Origin: Blasia pusilla | Lineage: Eukaryota; Marchantiophyta; Marchantiopsida; Blasiales | Reading direction: 5' to 3' | Assembly: GCA_050084515.1 (NCBI GenBank) | Contig: CM114272.1 | Coordinates: forward strand, 57,226,001 to 57,290,000 | Length of the DNA: 64,000 bases | Part shown: positions 44,957-56,345 of the stretch, piece after piece | Layout: each line of letters opens with the position of its first letter | How positions within the stretch are numbered: position 1 is the first letter of the stretch | Position numbers and translations under genes: made by a program | The notes under the pieces: generated by a model | What the model was told of the DNA's origin: nothing | The model's input: only the letters and a program-made list of their open reading frames with translations | The model's database searches: none

Positions 44957-45355
44957 ATGAGCTATGTTATAATTGTCCCACGTGAACTCTATGCAACTCT
45001 ATTTCTAAAGTGTGTTCAACACTTCCGACCGAATCTGACTTCGCAAGCGGGTTGGAAGGCAATATTTACGGCCCTGCCATACCCTCGTCATTTTTTTTCT
45101 CAATATCTAGGCTATCCTCGTGTCCTCCACACGTGTTTATTAATTACTTTCTCCCACACCCCTCTCAAAGGGCCACATACATGTCACTTCTTACACTTGC
45201 ATGTGTGTTTACTAGCACGTGTATTTACCAGTATCTCCACAATTATTTGTAGTGACTTTCTCACCCTAATCAGTTCATGGAGACAAGGCCCACGGATATT
45301 TTTCATAAGAACTAGTACATTTCCAATCGGTACAAAGCAAGACGATAAATCTTGA
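44957..45355 (+). CDS. Hypothetical frame between the inverted repeat arms
   Basis: A 132-codon open frame without recognisable domain (start MSYVIIVPRELYATLFLKCV), in a GC-richer island between two AT-rich arms. It may be chance. Confidence 0.2.
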   Translation: MSYVIIVPRELYATLFLKCVQHFRPNLTSQAGWKAIFTALPYPRHFFSQYLGYPRVLHTCLLITFSHTPLKGPHTCHFLHLHVCLLARVFTSISTIICSDFLTLISSWRQGPRIFFIRTSTFPIGTKQDDKS

Positions 45356-45659
45356 AGTTTTTCTGATCTCGGCTGGCTTTTCTAGTACAAATACAAAAGA
45401 GAACGTGTAAATCCCATCGGTTTTTGGCTGGTGATTGAGAATCTGAATCAGTAATTTTGAATTTCATTCGGCTAGCTCAACATGTAACTCTGATTCTCCC
45501 CGGATATTGCATGGATAAATTAGGAATTTAATTACACAATGGTGATGTATATCGTGTTCCATGAAAATGATTTGTTCATAATTAAAAAAATATTTTTCAT
45601 TTCAAAATATGAAATTTTACTTTCTTTAATATTAATAAATTAATAAATTTTCAATTTTC

Positions 45660-46120
45660 AAATAATCCTACTTGTTAACTAAAATTTAGATAAAACCTAA
45701 ATCCCCTAAATAATTTCATTCATACTTAAAAGTTTAACCAATATCTAATCTTCCTCTTCCCACCAAAATTACATCTATTAACTAAACTATTCGTTAATTT
45801 TAATTAATAATATTTTTTCTCTTTTCCATTGAAGTTCATCTTCCTTTCCCAAAATCTCAAATTTGAATTAATAATATTATTTTAAAAATAATTATATTTC
45901 TCATTTTAAAATTTTAAGATAATTTCTATTTTCTTAAATCTTAGAAGAGTAATAAAATTCCATTCTTCTAAATAATTCCACTCCTCAATTAAAATTAAAA
46001 TTAAAATTCCTTGAATAATTACACCTTTCCATAAGATTTAAACAATATATATTCCTTCTTCATTTAAATGAATAATAATTAATATATTTATATTTTCCTC
46101 GTCCATTCAAATTCATTTTC
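45660..46120. repeat. Right arm of the AT-rich inverted repeat
   Basis: Its reverse complement contains ATATTGTTTAAATCTTATGG and TTTTAATTTTAATTGAGGAG, matching the left arm at 43.93-44.46 kb. The pair could be the ends of a foldback element or two copies of one AT-rich repeat in opposite orientation. Confidence 0.6.
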
Positions 46121-46829
46121 TCTACCCATCTATTGTGAATCAAGGGACAAAATTCAAGCATATTGCTATTTTGTCTTACTATCCCACTATTTTGTCTTAT
46201 TTTAGATACATGGTCACCCACTATAATATAGATAATTAAACATTGGAACAGAAATTTTGGTGAGGGAATGGATTCAATATAAGAAACGCTTGCTAAAATT
46301 CCATTCTCTACCAATCTTCTAATTTTTTAGTTCTTATTCATATTTATATCCATTATGTCATTCAATGGAGAGGCTCTTTTGAGCCACCTTTTTTCATCAT
46401 GTTGAAAATTTTGTCTTACAATGGTATATGTGTTCGATTTTTATAGTACAGATTGTAGGAGAAGTTCTAAGAATGGAAAAGAAGAGTTCTAATTAATTCT
46501 TTCAAATAAGAGTGGAAGAAAGGCACAGAGAGTTAGATAAGGTTAATCCTTATGATTGATGGTGGCTATGTAGATGGTCGAAAGGATAATAATAAGCAAA
46601 ACACAGATTAAAACTTTTTATCTTTATAGCTGGATAGTTTTGACCGAAGACAGTAGAATCCTCTAAGGGATCAAACCTTTCAAGCTTTGATTGATACAAT
46701 GAGTCTTGGCATAGTTATTGCCTATACATCAAAATCTCAATTTTGACACATGCAATTGCAGAGTTTGCACTTTCATCTTCCAAACACTCAAGATAAAGAT
46801 GGAATCAAGAAACGCCATTATTCCCCATA
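46121..46829. other. No gene seen
   Basis: AT-rich sequence leading up to the truncated LTR of element D. No coding region is supported. Confidence 0.4.
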
Positions 46830-46963
46830 TCATCAATGTCGTGCGCATACACATTGCTACACAACATACATCGTTGTCTGCGAACACACACACAAACACG
46901 CACGATCCCATGCTAACTCATGGCATCCAAACAACAAGACAAGCAATACCAAAATATCTCCAA
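46830..46963 (-). repeat. Truncated LTR of element D and polypurine tract
   Basis: Read on the minus strand, TTGGAGATATTTTGGTATTG starts at 46963 and follows the polypurine run CTAGGGGGGCGA (46975-46964). It matches the first about 130 bp of the B LTR, then the match ends near 46830. Confidence 0.75.
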
Positions 46964-47144
46964 TCGCCCCCCTAGTTGGTGGTTAGGTCCCTCTAACTCC
47001 AGATAGCCATCTATTCCCACCTACCATGACATACATCTCTCGGACGCTAAGAGCAAGAAGGCCGGGTGCTCATGTGGCCCCATCCTTAGTTGCCTTCTTA
47101 TCATCCATGTCACAAACACAAGTCAAAATGTAGAACTACCTACG

Positions 47145-47882
47145 CTATGTATATCTGGGACACATCCATCGTCCCTGAGGAACCCTAGTGAGAGGTGGCG
47201 TCAAACATGCCATATGCCATCCTCTCGAACATCCATCATTGACTAGCATAGTGGTTGCACCACGGGCAGAACCACACAACATACATCGCAAGCCTGTAGG
47301 AACTACTACTAAGCTCGGGTCAACTCTACTGTCAATGTTCGAAAGGTGATACGGCGCACAGTTACGCACATGGTCCTTCCAAACCATACCATTGCGTCCC
47401 TCCAATAAGAGAACACGTGATGGCAAAACCTCACGCACTCTCAAGATGGTACGCCCTGCAGTCACATCCAACGTCGTGGGTGCCGTCTGCTGCAAGTAGA
47501 CATAGTCTCCTTGATGAAACCTCCGAATAGTAGGTCCATAACCACCTCTCCGTATAGTCGCATACCTCAATGTATCTCGATGATACGCAATTTCCAAGTT
47601 CTCAAACATCATGGGCATCACTCTCCAAAACAATTCAGCCCTCTCAGAACATGCTCGCATCCATACATCAGGGTCATCAAGGTTCAACACTTCACCAGCA
47701 TCTCGATGAATGGCCATAGGTAAATCTGGCTCTCGGCCATACAAAAGAAAGTACAATGAGAAAGACGCTAAGGATACCTGCCTGCTGAATCTGTATCCCA
47801 TCGCCAACCACGGTAACTGGAGGTCCCAATCTTCTAGGTGACCTCTTTGCAAGCTATACTTGCGCAGTCCTCTCTTAGCCAC
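47145..47882 (-). pseudogene. pol: Integrase C-terminal part, element D
   Basis: A 245-codon open frame. It reads RKYSLQRGHLEDWDLQLPWL and AMGYRFSRQVSLASFSLYFL, then RFHQGDYVYLQQTAPTTLDV, VLLLEGRNGMVWKDHVRNCA and ends with a Cys/His-rich segment (RCMLCGSARG; SRGWHMACLTPPL; RWMCPRYT) that resembles a small zinc-binding module of PHD type. The same tail is present in A and B. The catalytic core upstream is deleted. The C-terminal zinc-like module may be a chromatin-targeting part of the integrase. Confidence 0.8.
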
Positions 47883-47999
47883 CTACACTACCTGCTCCAC
47901 TAGTCCATCCGCCTCAAGATGATCTCGCAAAGTAGTGCGGTGGTCGATCACTGCCTGATCACACAAGGCCTACATGCTTCGCGGTGGTCTACAAGGCCT

Positions 48000-48690
48000 T
48001 GTCTGCATACCTTGCCACCAATACTGAATCTGGAGCAAGTTGTACGGCTGATCCAAAATGACCCAACTCCTCGTGGGCATGACGCACCAAACGTGCTCTC
48101 TGCAAAGGATGAGGCACTACACGCACTCTACCATCCTCCCACACTTGCAACACATGGGTCCCCTCCCACTGGAACCGTCTGGCTCATTGTAGGATCCGAT
48201 CCCGCTCTCTAGCACCCACTGTGCTTGCGATGCTGCTAGTACGCAAGTACTCCAAGACCACTCCATCGTCGTGAATGTCCCGACCATTGGATCTAAGGAC
48301 TCTCCATCATACCTCGCCATCGAAGTCTCAACAATGTGGCTCTCCATAGCCAACAAGCCCAAATAGGCTGACGCATGCCATCCAAGCACCAACTCCTCAT
48401 CACTCTCACCATGCCAACAAGCCCTAGTCGCATCTCGCTGACTCGGGCATGGGTTACGTCTCAAACCATTTGCATCTTGGTTGAGCATCCCAGGTCTATG
48501 CACCACCTAGAAATCATACTCATGTAACAAAAGAGCCTACCTTGCAAGCTTCCTTGTAAGGTTGTCCGACTCCATCAACCACTTAAGTGGATAATGATCA
48601 GTAATGATGGCAAAGGGGTTGCCAAATAGATAATACCTGAGATGTGCAACAATCCACATTGCAGCCAAGCACTCACCCTCATATGATCAA
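48000..48690 (-). pseudogene. pol: RNase H end and integrase N-terminal part, element D
   Basis: The translation shows SYEGECLAAMWIVAHLRYYL, PLKWLMESDNLT, LLHEYDF then TAG where element A has Gln, VVHRPGMLNQDANGL, LLAMESHIVETSMAR, and the WEGTHVLQVWEDGRVRVV segment. Around 47960-48010 it jumps from the CDQAVIDHR segment to earlier sequence, showing deletion of the integrase core. Confidence 0.78.
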
Positions 48691-49100
48691 TAACATCAAA
48701 GATCTCCTCAAGGATGGGCATGGGTTACCTATCAGACTTTGTTTGCCAATTGATAGGTCGATAATCTCCACACATCCGCCTATCCATCCAGTTTCCATGC
48801 ATATCCTTCTTGGCGGGCATGACAATGGTAGATGCATACTCCCCATGTGACATCTCCACAAGTCCCGCTCCAACCAAGTCGTGGCTCCTATTCTGAATCA
48901 GAGCCCTGTCCATATCATTGTACATGTAGGGTCGTTGGAAGATCGGCATGTCACTCGACAACTCAATGCGGATCCCTGGACCCTTCAGCGTACCCAAATC
49001 CTGCATGCTAAATTGCAAAACAACTCCTATAACTCCTCAAAAACTGATGTATCCGGCGCCGCTCTCCTCCTATCATCTTAGGGCCCATATCTGGCTCCCA
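48679..49100 (-). pseudogene. pol: RT N-terminal part, element D
   Basis: Segments FAMQDLGTLKGPGIRIELSS (FSMQDLGTLKGPGIRI in full), RALIQNRSHDLVGAGLVEMS, HGEYASTIVMPAKKDMHGNW and RMCGDYRPINWQT correspond to element A's RT. The frame ends at IFDVID, where it is fused to the start of RNase H (SYEGECLA), so the YIDD-containing part is deleted. Confidence 0.85.
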
Positions 49101-49399
49101 AGTCTCCATCGTGACTACGGTAGGACTCTCGGCGCGGGTGTAGGTGGTTGCTATGGTGCAACCCCATCTCAAACAATGGAACTCGACTGCTTTCTTGTAG
49201 CCAACTGCAAAATCTGATCTCCATGTGCAGTACGGAGAACCACGCTCGATGCTATGGCTACCATCTCTTGGCGTAACTGCAAAACATCCCAAGAAGTCCA
49301 AGAGTGTCTCTCCCGATCATCCCTGGTGTGTCAATCTCCTCGGGTCTCGCCCCCAGCCACTGCCTCAACCGTCTCGGTAGGCATGGGGCCCACCAACAC

Positions 49400-50445
49400 A
49401 ATTTATGGGATCTGTTGCATCCTCAAACGATGATGCTCACCTACTCCTAAGCTGAAAATCCATGTCAAGCAATTCAGGTCCATTTCCTAACCCAAGATAT
49501 TACGTCGTGATGCCTCTGATAGTGACGGTACTACCGTCACTCCTCTGGGGAATTCCATCACTTGCTCTCGCTCATCGGCGTTGGGCTCCACCAACCTCTA
49601 TTCCTGGTCATCCCAAACCAAGCCAGGCTCGGCCTCCTTGAATGCATAGGAAGCTGGAAAACTCGCCATTGTGGGAAAGGCTGCTCGTGGCATGCCAATC
49701 CTGTTGACCACAGTCAACAACGGTCGATCATCATGCCTCACTGCCTATGATCAACGACCCGGATCCAATATAGAATCCACCAAAAAATACGAGGGATGCT
49801 CCACCCTCACATAAGCCCTCTATAACACCTCATGTGGCACCAAGTTGGTCCACCACACACGCGGGCGATGTGCTCATGAACCCACACTCGCCGCATCCAA
49901 CAACACTGCCGAGCCCATCGATGCGCGCACTTGATGTGCACTCATCACCACGCGGGACCTTGAATTGCCCAAAATCGGCATATTCTCTAGAATGTATGCT
50001 GAAGAACGAGATTGATGCTCCTGCAAGTGTTGCAAAATCCACATCATCTCCCAAAAAAACCTGGACTGAGTGTCAGCTGACCCGCTACCTCGTCCAGCAC
50101 TCGATTGGCCCTAACATGGCCAACCAGCAATGACCAAATCTATATCCCCTACCCGCTCCAAGTCCGCACCCCAACAATGAAATATCCCACGGTAGGGAAC
50201 TCTGGTATCCCTGGATAGTGGACGTAGACAACAAGTCGGGAAAACGGAGGCGTAACTGCGCCACATGGTGAAGTGAAGCGCGCCTCGCAACATCATCAAT
50301 CTCCACATACATATACTGCTGCACACGTACTCCTGCCTGCTAAACAACAGCTAACCCAGTGCTAATCCCTCCAAAGAGATCCAACACCCAAATACCCTCC
50401 TCTAGGATGCGCCACACAATGGGTGTGGTATCCAAGGGCGTCATC
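49400..50445 (-). pseudogene. Cytosine-5 DNA methyltransferase domain of element D
   Basis: Motif I EEGIWVLDLFGGISTGLAVV lies at about 50400-50340, then QQYMYVEIDDVARRASLHHV, a frameshift, motif IV DLERVGDIDLVIAGWPC at about 50150-50110 followed by a TAG, and the frame-shifted continuation (ILENMPILGN-like at about 49990, then VGS.AHRPRVWWTNL). The C-terminal part reads VEPNADEREQVMEFP.GVT and MDLNCLTWIFSLGVGEH at 49640-49440. All C5-MTase landmarks present in A are seen here in the same order. Stops are predominantly TAG, including one where element B has Gln (LGQ.MDLN). The copy is inactive. Confidence 0.86.
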
Positions 50446-50455
50446 ATAGCACTCT

Positions 50456-51675
50456 TGTAATGTACAAGAGTTTCTATTTTACAGTCGTTTTAATAAGTTC
50501 GATCCCCAAGAGGATCATTGTTTGATGAAAAGAGAGTTCGGAATTACAATTCTGTTGTAATAATTGTATTTAAATGTGTATGAGTTATATTCAATATCTT
50601 ATCAATATCTACTGATCTTTCTTAGTACCAAAAGATCTTTTCTCAATTCTCTCTAGTGGAATTGATAGCATGTTCAAGTAGATTTTCCTCTCGACATCAA
50701 GAAACCTCACAGAGGTCTCAACATGAAAGCTGGCTTCTCCTACTTTCGGAACTCAATCCGTCTCGGCAGGCTACTCTCTGTCAAACACATTTCCTACAAC
50801 TCAAGTTGATTATTTCATTGATGAGAAAGGTTCGCCTGATTCACTCTTTACTCTGCAGACCCAAAAAGAATACTCAGACATAAGCATCGCACATCAGAAT
50901 GAATGAATGATTGCTTTACTACTCCATCAAGAATGAGAAAGCTTCAAAGTGTATACAAGCTCGAGAGGGTACCACTCCCTTGCTCGAACCATTCCTATAG
51001 CAAAAGGACTTTGCAAGAGAATGATGATTATGGCTTCTATCTTGCTTCTTAAATACTCGTTGGAGTAGGAGGGATCCAAAGATTCGAAGCGTTCTTGATG
51101 AAGCTAGTGTCTCTTCACTATTTCTAACTACCTAGATCTATGGTTCTCTTAGTTTTTCCTACGATCCCTCTGAATCCGCGGTACAAAACTGTCCTAACTA
51201 CCAATTTGATACAAAGGGTCGCACCCTTTCCTAGTCTAACTGTTCTAACATGCGTCGCTTGAAATCACAGTCATTCTTAGCTTCGCTTCGCTGGACTTCA
51301 TGATGACGAAGCGCTCCATTCTTCGTTATTATTTCAGGTGCTTTGTGCTTCGCGACTTCTCAAAAGAGCGAAGTACTCCTTTCTGTTCTTCTTCATGCTT
51401 CGGTATGCTTTGTTATAGAGCGAAGCACTTTGTAGACAGAGCTTCGTTGAGCTTCGTTCTGAGTCTTGAGACTTCGTTATTGCATTTTCCTCTCCTCTAA
51501 GGCAAATCCTTGATCTTCCATCTCTCTGCCTTGTCCCAGGAGTTTCGTGATTCATTTTAATCTTACTCATTCTTCCTCATAATAATAAATAATCATAATC
51601 AAAATCATAATGTACAAGATTCTTCGTTGAATAAAAAGATATATTCTTCAAGAGTACAAAATTGTGGGTATCACA
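50456..51675. mobile_element. Solo LTR (1220 bp) with 5-bp target duplication ACTCT
   Basis: TGTAATGTACAAGAG at the left and GGGTATCACA at the right are flanked by ACTCT at 50451-50455 and 51676-51680. No internal coding region is present. It lies between the protease and DNMT parts of element D, so it inserted after D. A diverged relative is at 28934-30406. The segment 51280-51500 is rich in GCTTCG/CGAAGC motifs. Confidence 0.92.
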
Positions 51676-51799
51676 ACTCTCGACTTCCTCGGGTTCCTCT
51701 GACCCGTCACGCTCAGGTGCAAATGCCTTGCTCCACGCGGTCTGCACATGCTCACTGGCTAAGCATCAAAGCTCCTCAGTCGAGCCCCAAAGCGGCACC

Positions 51800-52330
51800 T
51801 CTCCTTCATGGACTCATGCGACTACCATGACACTCCTCTCCATGGACATGTCCCTCAATCAAATCTCTAGGCCAAGTGATGGCGCTGCAAAATGCTGCTA
51901 AGGTTGCCATCTCTCTTGGTTTCCGTTCGATCATTGCACTTATGAATCGAACGGGTAATGAGCTAAGGCGCCCATCACCTGATGGCCATCTTGGACTGTA
52001 GAATGCTGACTCCTCCCAGTAATCCAGAGAAAACCCCATCGAGTACAACACTGCTCTCCCTCAGTCACTATCGCCTTGGTTTGCACCACGGACTCATCTG
52101 TAGGATGTTTTGGGCGAATCCCCACCACAACCTCTTGTCAGGTGATAAATTGTGTGGTACTCGCTCCACCCAAAGATGTCTTTATCCGGAATGGACAATG
52201 CTCCACATTGGCTCTCTTCAAGCTCAATCTTGTGAATGCCGCTTTCCCCAACATGAGGGGTTGCGCTCCTGAATCCAACAAGACGCGTTGCAGACTAAAA
52301 GCTCTACCTCTTGGATTCACCAACTAGAAG
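51800..52330 (-). pseudogene. pro: Retroviral-type protease, element D
   Basis: The frame 52323-52138 contains LQRVLLDSGAQPLMLGKAAF, the D-S-G active-site motif of aspartic protease, then EHCPFRIKTSLGGAS. Other frames down to 51806 read LYSMGFSLDYWEESAFYSPR and WPSGDGRLSSLPVRFIS, the continuation. A frameshift lies between them near 52130. Confidence 0.85.
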
Positions 52331-52479
52331 ACCTCTCCCCGGTTACCCAGAAACACGACACTAGGAGAAGCCATGGCTTGCTCTATCGCGTGTCTAGCTG
52401 GCATCTCCGCCATCCTAGCAACCGCAACCTGCCATGAATCTGGGGTGGACGGCCCATACATACGCTCCAAGGGCAGCTC

Positions 52480-53520
52480 CATCACCTCCTCTGCAATGAT
52501 GTAGGAACTCCAACTCCACGCTCACACAATGTAGTGGCCAGCAGGAAAACCTTGTCGTGCGTACCTCCCAACATCATAACATTGGAAGCAGAAAATAAAG
52601 GAGCACGAGACACAATGGTGGCCGCCCCCAACAACATGCTTGACACATGCTCCTCATGAGCATCAACAATAGGAGTCATCGCACTTTCTTCTCCCATCGC
52701 CCTCGGTGCCTGCACACCAACAACATCACCAACTCCCCGGGAGCTTTGATCAGGACCCATCGATGGGGTCCTCATCCCCTCGGACAACGTGAAAGATTGA
52801 GGAAGCCTGGTCTATTTCTTTGCTTCCCCTCGCTATGGATCCACCTTTGCGGCTGCTCCACACGTAACAATTGTGGCGGCCTCCATATAGGCAACCTAGC
52901 ACATCCAACCAGGATCCTCCATATCTTTTGCGGCTCCATAAGATGTCGATGCCATGAATTCTGGCATTGGGTAATCGCAATACCATAGTGGGAATCTGCT
53001 GATGTAGCTGCTGTATTTGAGCAGCCATCCTAGCCTCACGCCCAACATCTCCCTCGACGCATCGAGGTGGTGGGACTCTACCTCCTCCACGAGCAGTTCC
53101 ACCACCCCGTTGGGCAACTCTAGCTCCTCGTCCCTCAATGAGACCACCTGGTGCATGTCCTCTAGGCCCACCCGGACCAACAACTCGCTCTAGTGCCCTC
53201 TCTAGCCCTCGGTCCGAACGTAACTCAGTGTGTAAACTGAGACACCTGGCGCGTGTGTGACCATACCTTTGACAATAGTTACAATGATAACCTCTTGGTG
53301 TAGCACCATATCCTCCTCCATGCTACGGCACACGTCCATGACCCTAACGAGTGCAATCGCGTTGATGATGGGCTCCACCACATGACCAATAAGTAATCGT
53401 AGATGGCTGCTATTGAGCTGCATATGAAGGCGTAGGTCTCTATGGCACGGCCTCCAGGTATCCTCCCTACGCTCGCGGTGCCACATTCGACCTATCTCGG
53501 AGTCCACATTGCTGCACTAG
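52480..53520 (-). pseudogene. gag: Gag C-terminal region with zinc knuckle, element D
   Basis: At about 53290-53240 the minus strand encodes GYHCNYCQRYGHTRARCLSL, a C-x2-C-x4-H-x4-C knuckle, followed by HTELRSDRGLERALERVVG and an Arg/Gly-rich tail that corresponds to that of element A. The frames below (53183-52482) are low in motif content and represent the linker to protease. Confidence 0.8.
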
Positions 53521-53538
53521 TGGTGCAAGAAAGCGTGA

Positions 53539-53940
53539 CTATTCTCGCCCAGAACCCATGGTGGCTACTCTCTCCTCCGCCATGTTGCGCTCAATGTTCT
53601 TGGCAGTCCTAAAAACATCTCTCAACGTACGGTAGGTGTTCATAAGAAGCACCCCCTCCCACACGCGTGTCCGCAGAGTTTGGTCCAGCACTGCGTACCA
53701 TGACTGGATAGCCTGAGCCTCTGTCACCCCTTGAGTGACGTTGATCAACCGGCGCAAGCGAGTGTAAGCCTCACGCAAAATCTTACCCGAGCATCTCTGG
53801 AAGTCATGGATGCTCCGCAACTTCTCCGTCCCTACCCCCTGGTAGCTTGCCCTCAACTCAGCGAAGAACCCAACCAAGGGGTTGTACCTAGGATGAACTT
53901 GACTAGACAGTGCAACTACTCCATTGCGAGTGACCCCTCC
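53539..53940 (-). pseudogene. gag: Gag core, element D (5' fused to foreign sequence)
   Basis: Segments YNPLVGFFAELRASYQGVGT, EKLRSIHDFQRCSGKILREA, INVTQGVTEAQAIQSWYAVL and RTLRDVFRTAKNIERNMAEE form the helical Gag domain. The open frame extends to 54159, but the part above about 53940 (LFKKKYLFRLKVVSSLLSPL) is not Gag-like and marks a truncation junction. Confidence 0.82.
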
Positions 53941-54214
53941 TAAAACTGTGAGAAAACAGAAAGTGACAAAATCACTGAAATCTTTACAAAACTTAGAGAT
54001 ACAAAGTGGCCTAGTCCGAGGTGCGGTAAGAGGAGAGGAAGAGAGGAAGAGAGGAGAGAGGAGAGAGGAAACTACCTTCAACCGAAATAGATACTTTTTT
54101 TTGAAGAGAGTTTCCGTTGGGTTGAAGAGAGGAAACTTTTTGTGTGAATTTTTTTGCACTTTTTTGTTCAGTTATTAAGCAGTCCCGCAGTTTTTTTTTC
54201 TCTTCCATATTTTG

Positions 54215-54241
54215 GCAACCCATCTGAGTCCGACCGGCTGC
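54215..54241. repeat. Isolated degenerate copy of the 27-bp palindrome
   Basis: GCAACCCATCTGA / TCCGACCGGCTGC has the same 13-1-13 layout and the same core bases as the arrays further right. It lies between the truncated element D and the 3' end of the MULE-like gene, and may mark the outer part of the DNA element. Confidence 0.65.
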
Positions 54242-55920
54242 AAATTGCACAAAATATACAAAACTGAAAAATCAGTGGAATCATAAGTGTGGAACCAATC
54301 ACTTTTTCCATCCAAGGTCTGGAAACAATCTACCATTTGCCATGGGCTGAATAGAGTTCAAGCTAAAAGTGATGGTTCTTGAAAAATGAAAGTACAATCT
54401 AAAACCTCATTTTGCATCCTCAAAGTGGTTTGTTTAAAATACTTTGCACTTCTTTGAGGGACAGAATTGGTTGGTGGATTCCTACTCTTACCTCCGACTC
54501 TCTTAAAACTACCAGCAACGCATAGTACATGTGCTTACAAGGGAAATACCTTTTGCCACTTGTCTCTCTTTGGACAAAGTCATCACATGAACATGTGGGA
54601 AAGCAAAAAATGTGCACCACATACACCCCTGTAACACTTGAATTTACAGTGTTGTTCCTGACCCAATACATCCTTCTATTCCATTGCCACTCAAGACATC
54701 TTTCGTGGCGATGATCTCCATTTTTGCCTCCCGAGCTGATGCAATTCGCTTTGCTCTCTCCACCGTTGGCCTACACATTCTGTTTCTCTTCACCCCATTT
54801 CTAGACTCAAACAGAAATAGTGGATTGAGATCATCCACCTTCTCCGGGTACATGTTGACATCAATCTTGGGTTGAATACGAAATGCAAAGGTCTCTGTAA
54901 TGCGAACATGCTTCAAACTTCCCCCGTCTACAAGTCTGAAACGGGCACTTGTAAGATTGTCCACTTCGTCTTGAGTGCAGTTCGTACGTGCGGCGATGGG
55001 CCAAATTGTGGGGGTATTCCCCGGAGCTCCAATGGCAGCCGGATAAGACTTCCGGAAAGCGCAAGATTCATTTGGGCAAAAGAAGTACTTCAATTGATCC
55101 TCGGTCCTCGTGAAACGATCAAAGGTTTTGAGTCCCCAAAACCCAGGCAGAGGTCGTCCAGTCCTTATACAGTTCTTATTTAGGAAAGTGCCGCATGCTC
55201 TCCTAATGCCATCAGATCCTGCCCTGCAGGTGGGTCCACGTCCTGGGTTGCTCCTAGATATATGCCACCATTTTAGGTTGCAATCCACCTCCATTACCGG
55301 AATCCCATATTGTTGAACCACCCCAGTGACAAGATGTTGCAAACTTCCACCAACGGAGGGCTTTTGAAATAAAACATTCACTAATTTTGGAGAAGTAACT
55401 CCATCACGGATTTGGGACGGGTCAGGGGTCCCCGAATACCTGGGCGGCGTAATTTCCTCATCCAAATCAATCACCGGATTCGTTCCTCGATCTTTGCCTC
55501 TTCACCGCTCAAGTCAAGATACTTATCTGGTCTCCATGAGTCTCGCTCGGACTGCTCTACCACCATCTGTATGGGACGTCTTGAAACCCACCCACAAATA
55601 TCCCCACCAATGTGTACGTTTTGCTCGAGGGGAGTTCCAGCTACGCACCGGTTGAAGGCTTCCACATACATTTTTTCATCACCAGATCTCACAGCCGCCC
55701 TAACATAGAGCTCATAGATCGACGGCCCCTTTCCTTTTGTTATGCCTTTTGTGAGGAAGATATGGGATGTCAGAGATCGTAGCATTGCTCTTGCCTGGTC
55801 TTGTTGGCATGCCTCCACAAGTGAAATTCGTTGGCATGCTTGTGACGACCTCCAGGAGGAATGAACACTTTCTGCTCCACTTGTGTTGGGGCAGAGGGCA
55901 TTTTCATGAACGTTCAATCC

Positions 55921-56345
55921 CTGCAACGACGGCAATGTTAGAAGGGAACGAAAATAACTAAGGAGTCAAAGAAATAAGCTACAGCAGACGGTTGCAGGCC
56001 CGAGGCATCCCATGAACGAACGACGTCGCCGGGTCCCGGCGTGTTGTAACCTTAAAACCACCTCATCGCAACCCGTCGGAACTAGACGGGTTGCAAGGCG
56101 AGGCATCCCATGAATGACTCTGCGACCCTTTGGGTCCCGACGGGTTGCACACTCGGGATGCACCAAAATTCTCGATGCAACCCGTCGGTTTCGTCGGTTG
56201 CACTCTCGGGCAACCCGTCGCATCCGACAGCTTGCTTGGTTTCTTCGGTTTTGAAATCCCTATAGTTCCCACGCTTCTCACCCTGAGCTACAACTTTACA
56301 AACAATTCTCAGCGTGAGCTTGACAAGACAAAATAGTGAACTCAC
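55921..56345 (-). other. Intron of the transposase gene, carrying palindrome cluster 1
   Basis: The donor GGCAG|GTGAGT (minus, ending exon at 56346) and acceptor TTGCAG|GGATTG (exon starting 55920) join ATG CGG CAG to GGA TTG AAC in frame (MRQ-GLNVHEN). The 425-bp intron holds four copies of the 27-bp palindrome. Confidence 0.88.
56069..56235. repeat. Palindrome cluster 1 (4 copies)
   Basis: Copies at 56069-56095, 56122-56148, 56177-56201 and 56210-56235. Each is a variant of GCAACCCGTCGGA, a central base, and its inverse. All lie inside the transposase intron. Confidence 0.88.

Larger units (their letters stand above)
46964..53940 (-). mobile_element. Ty3/gypsy element D carrying a DNMT gene
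   Basis: A 7-kb minus-strand element of the same family as B. From the 5' side: Gag core (53.94-53.54 kb), zinc knuckle (about 53.28 kb), protease (52.3-51.8 kb), [solo LTR 51675-50456], DNMT (50.45-49.4 kb), RT N-terminal part (49.1-48.69 kb), RNase H and integrase parts (48.6-47.15 kb), polypurine tract and LTR. It lacks a 5' LTR: Gag is joined near 53940 to unrelated sequence next to the MULE-like gene. Deletions removed the RT active site and the integrase core. Confidence 0.88.
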
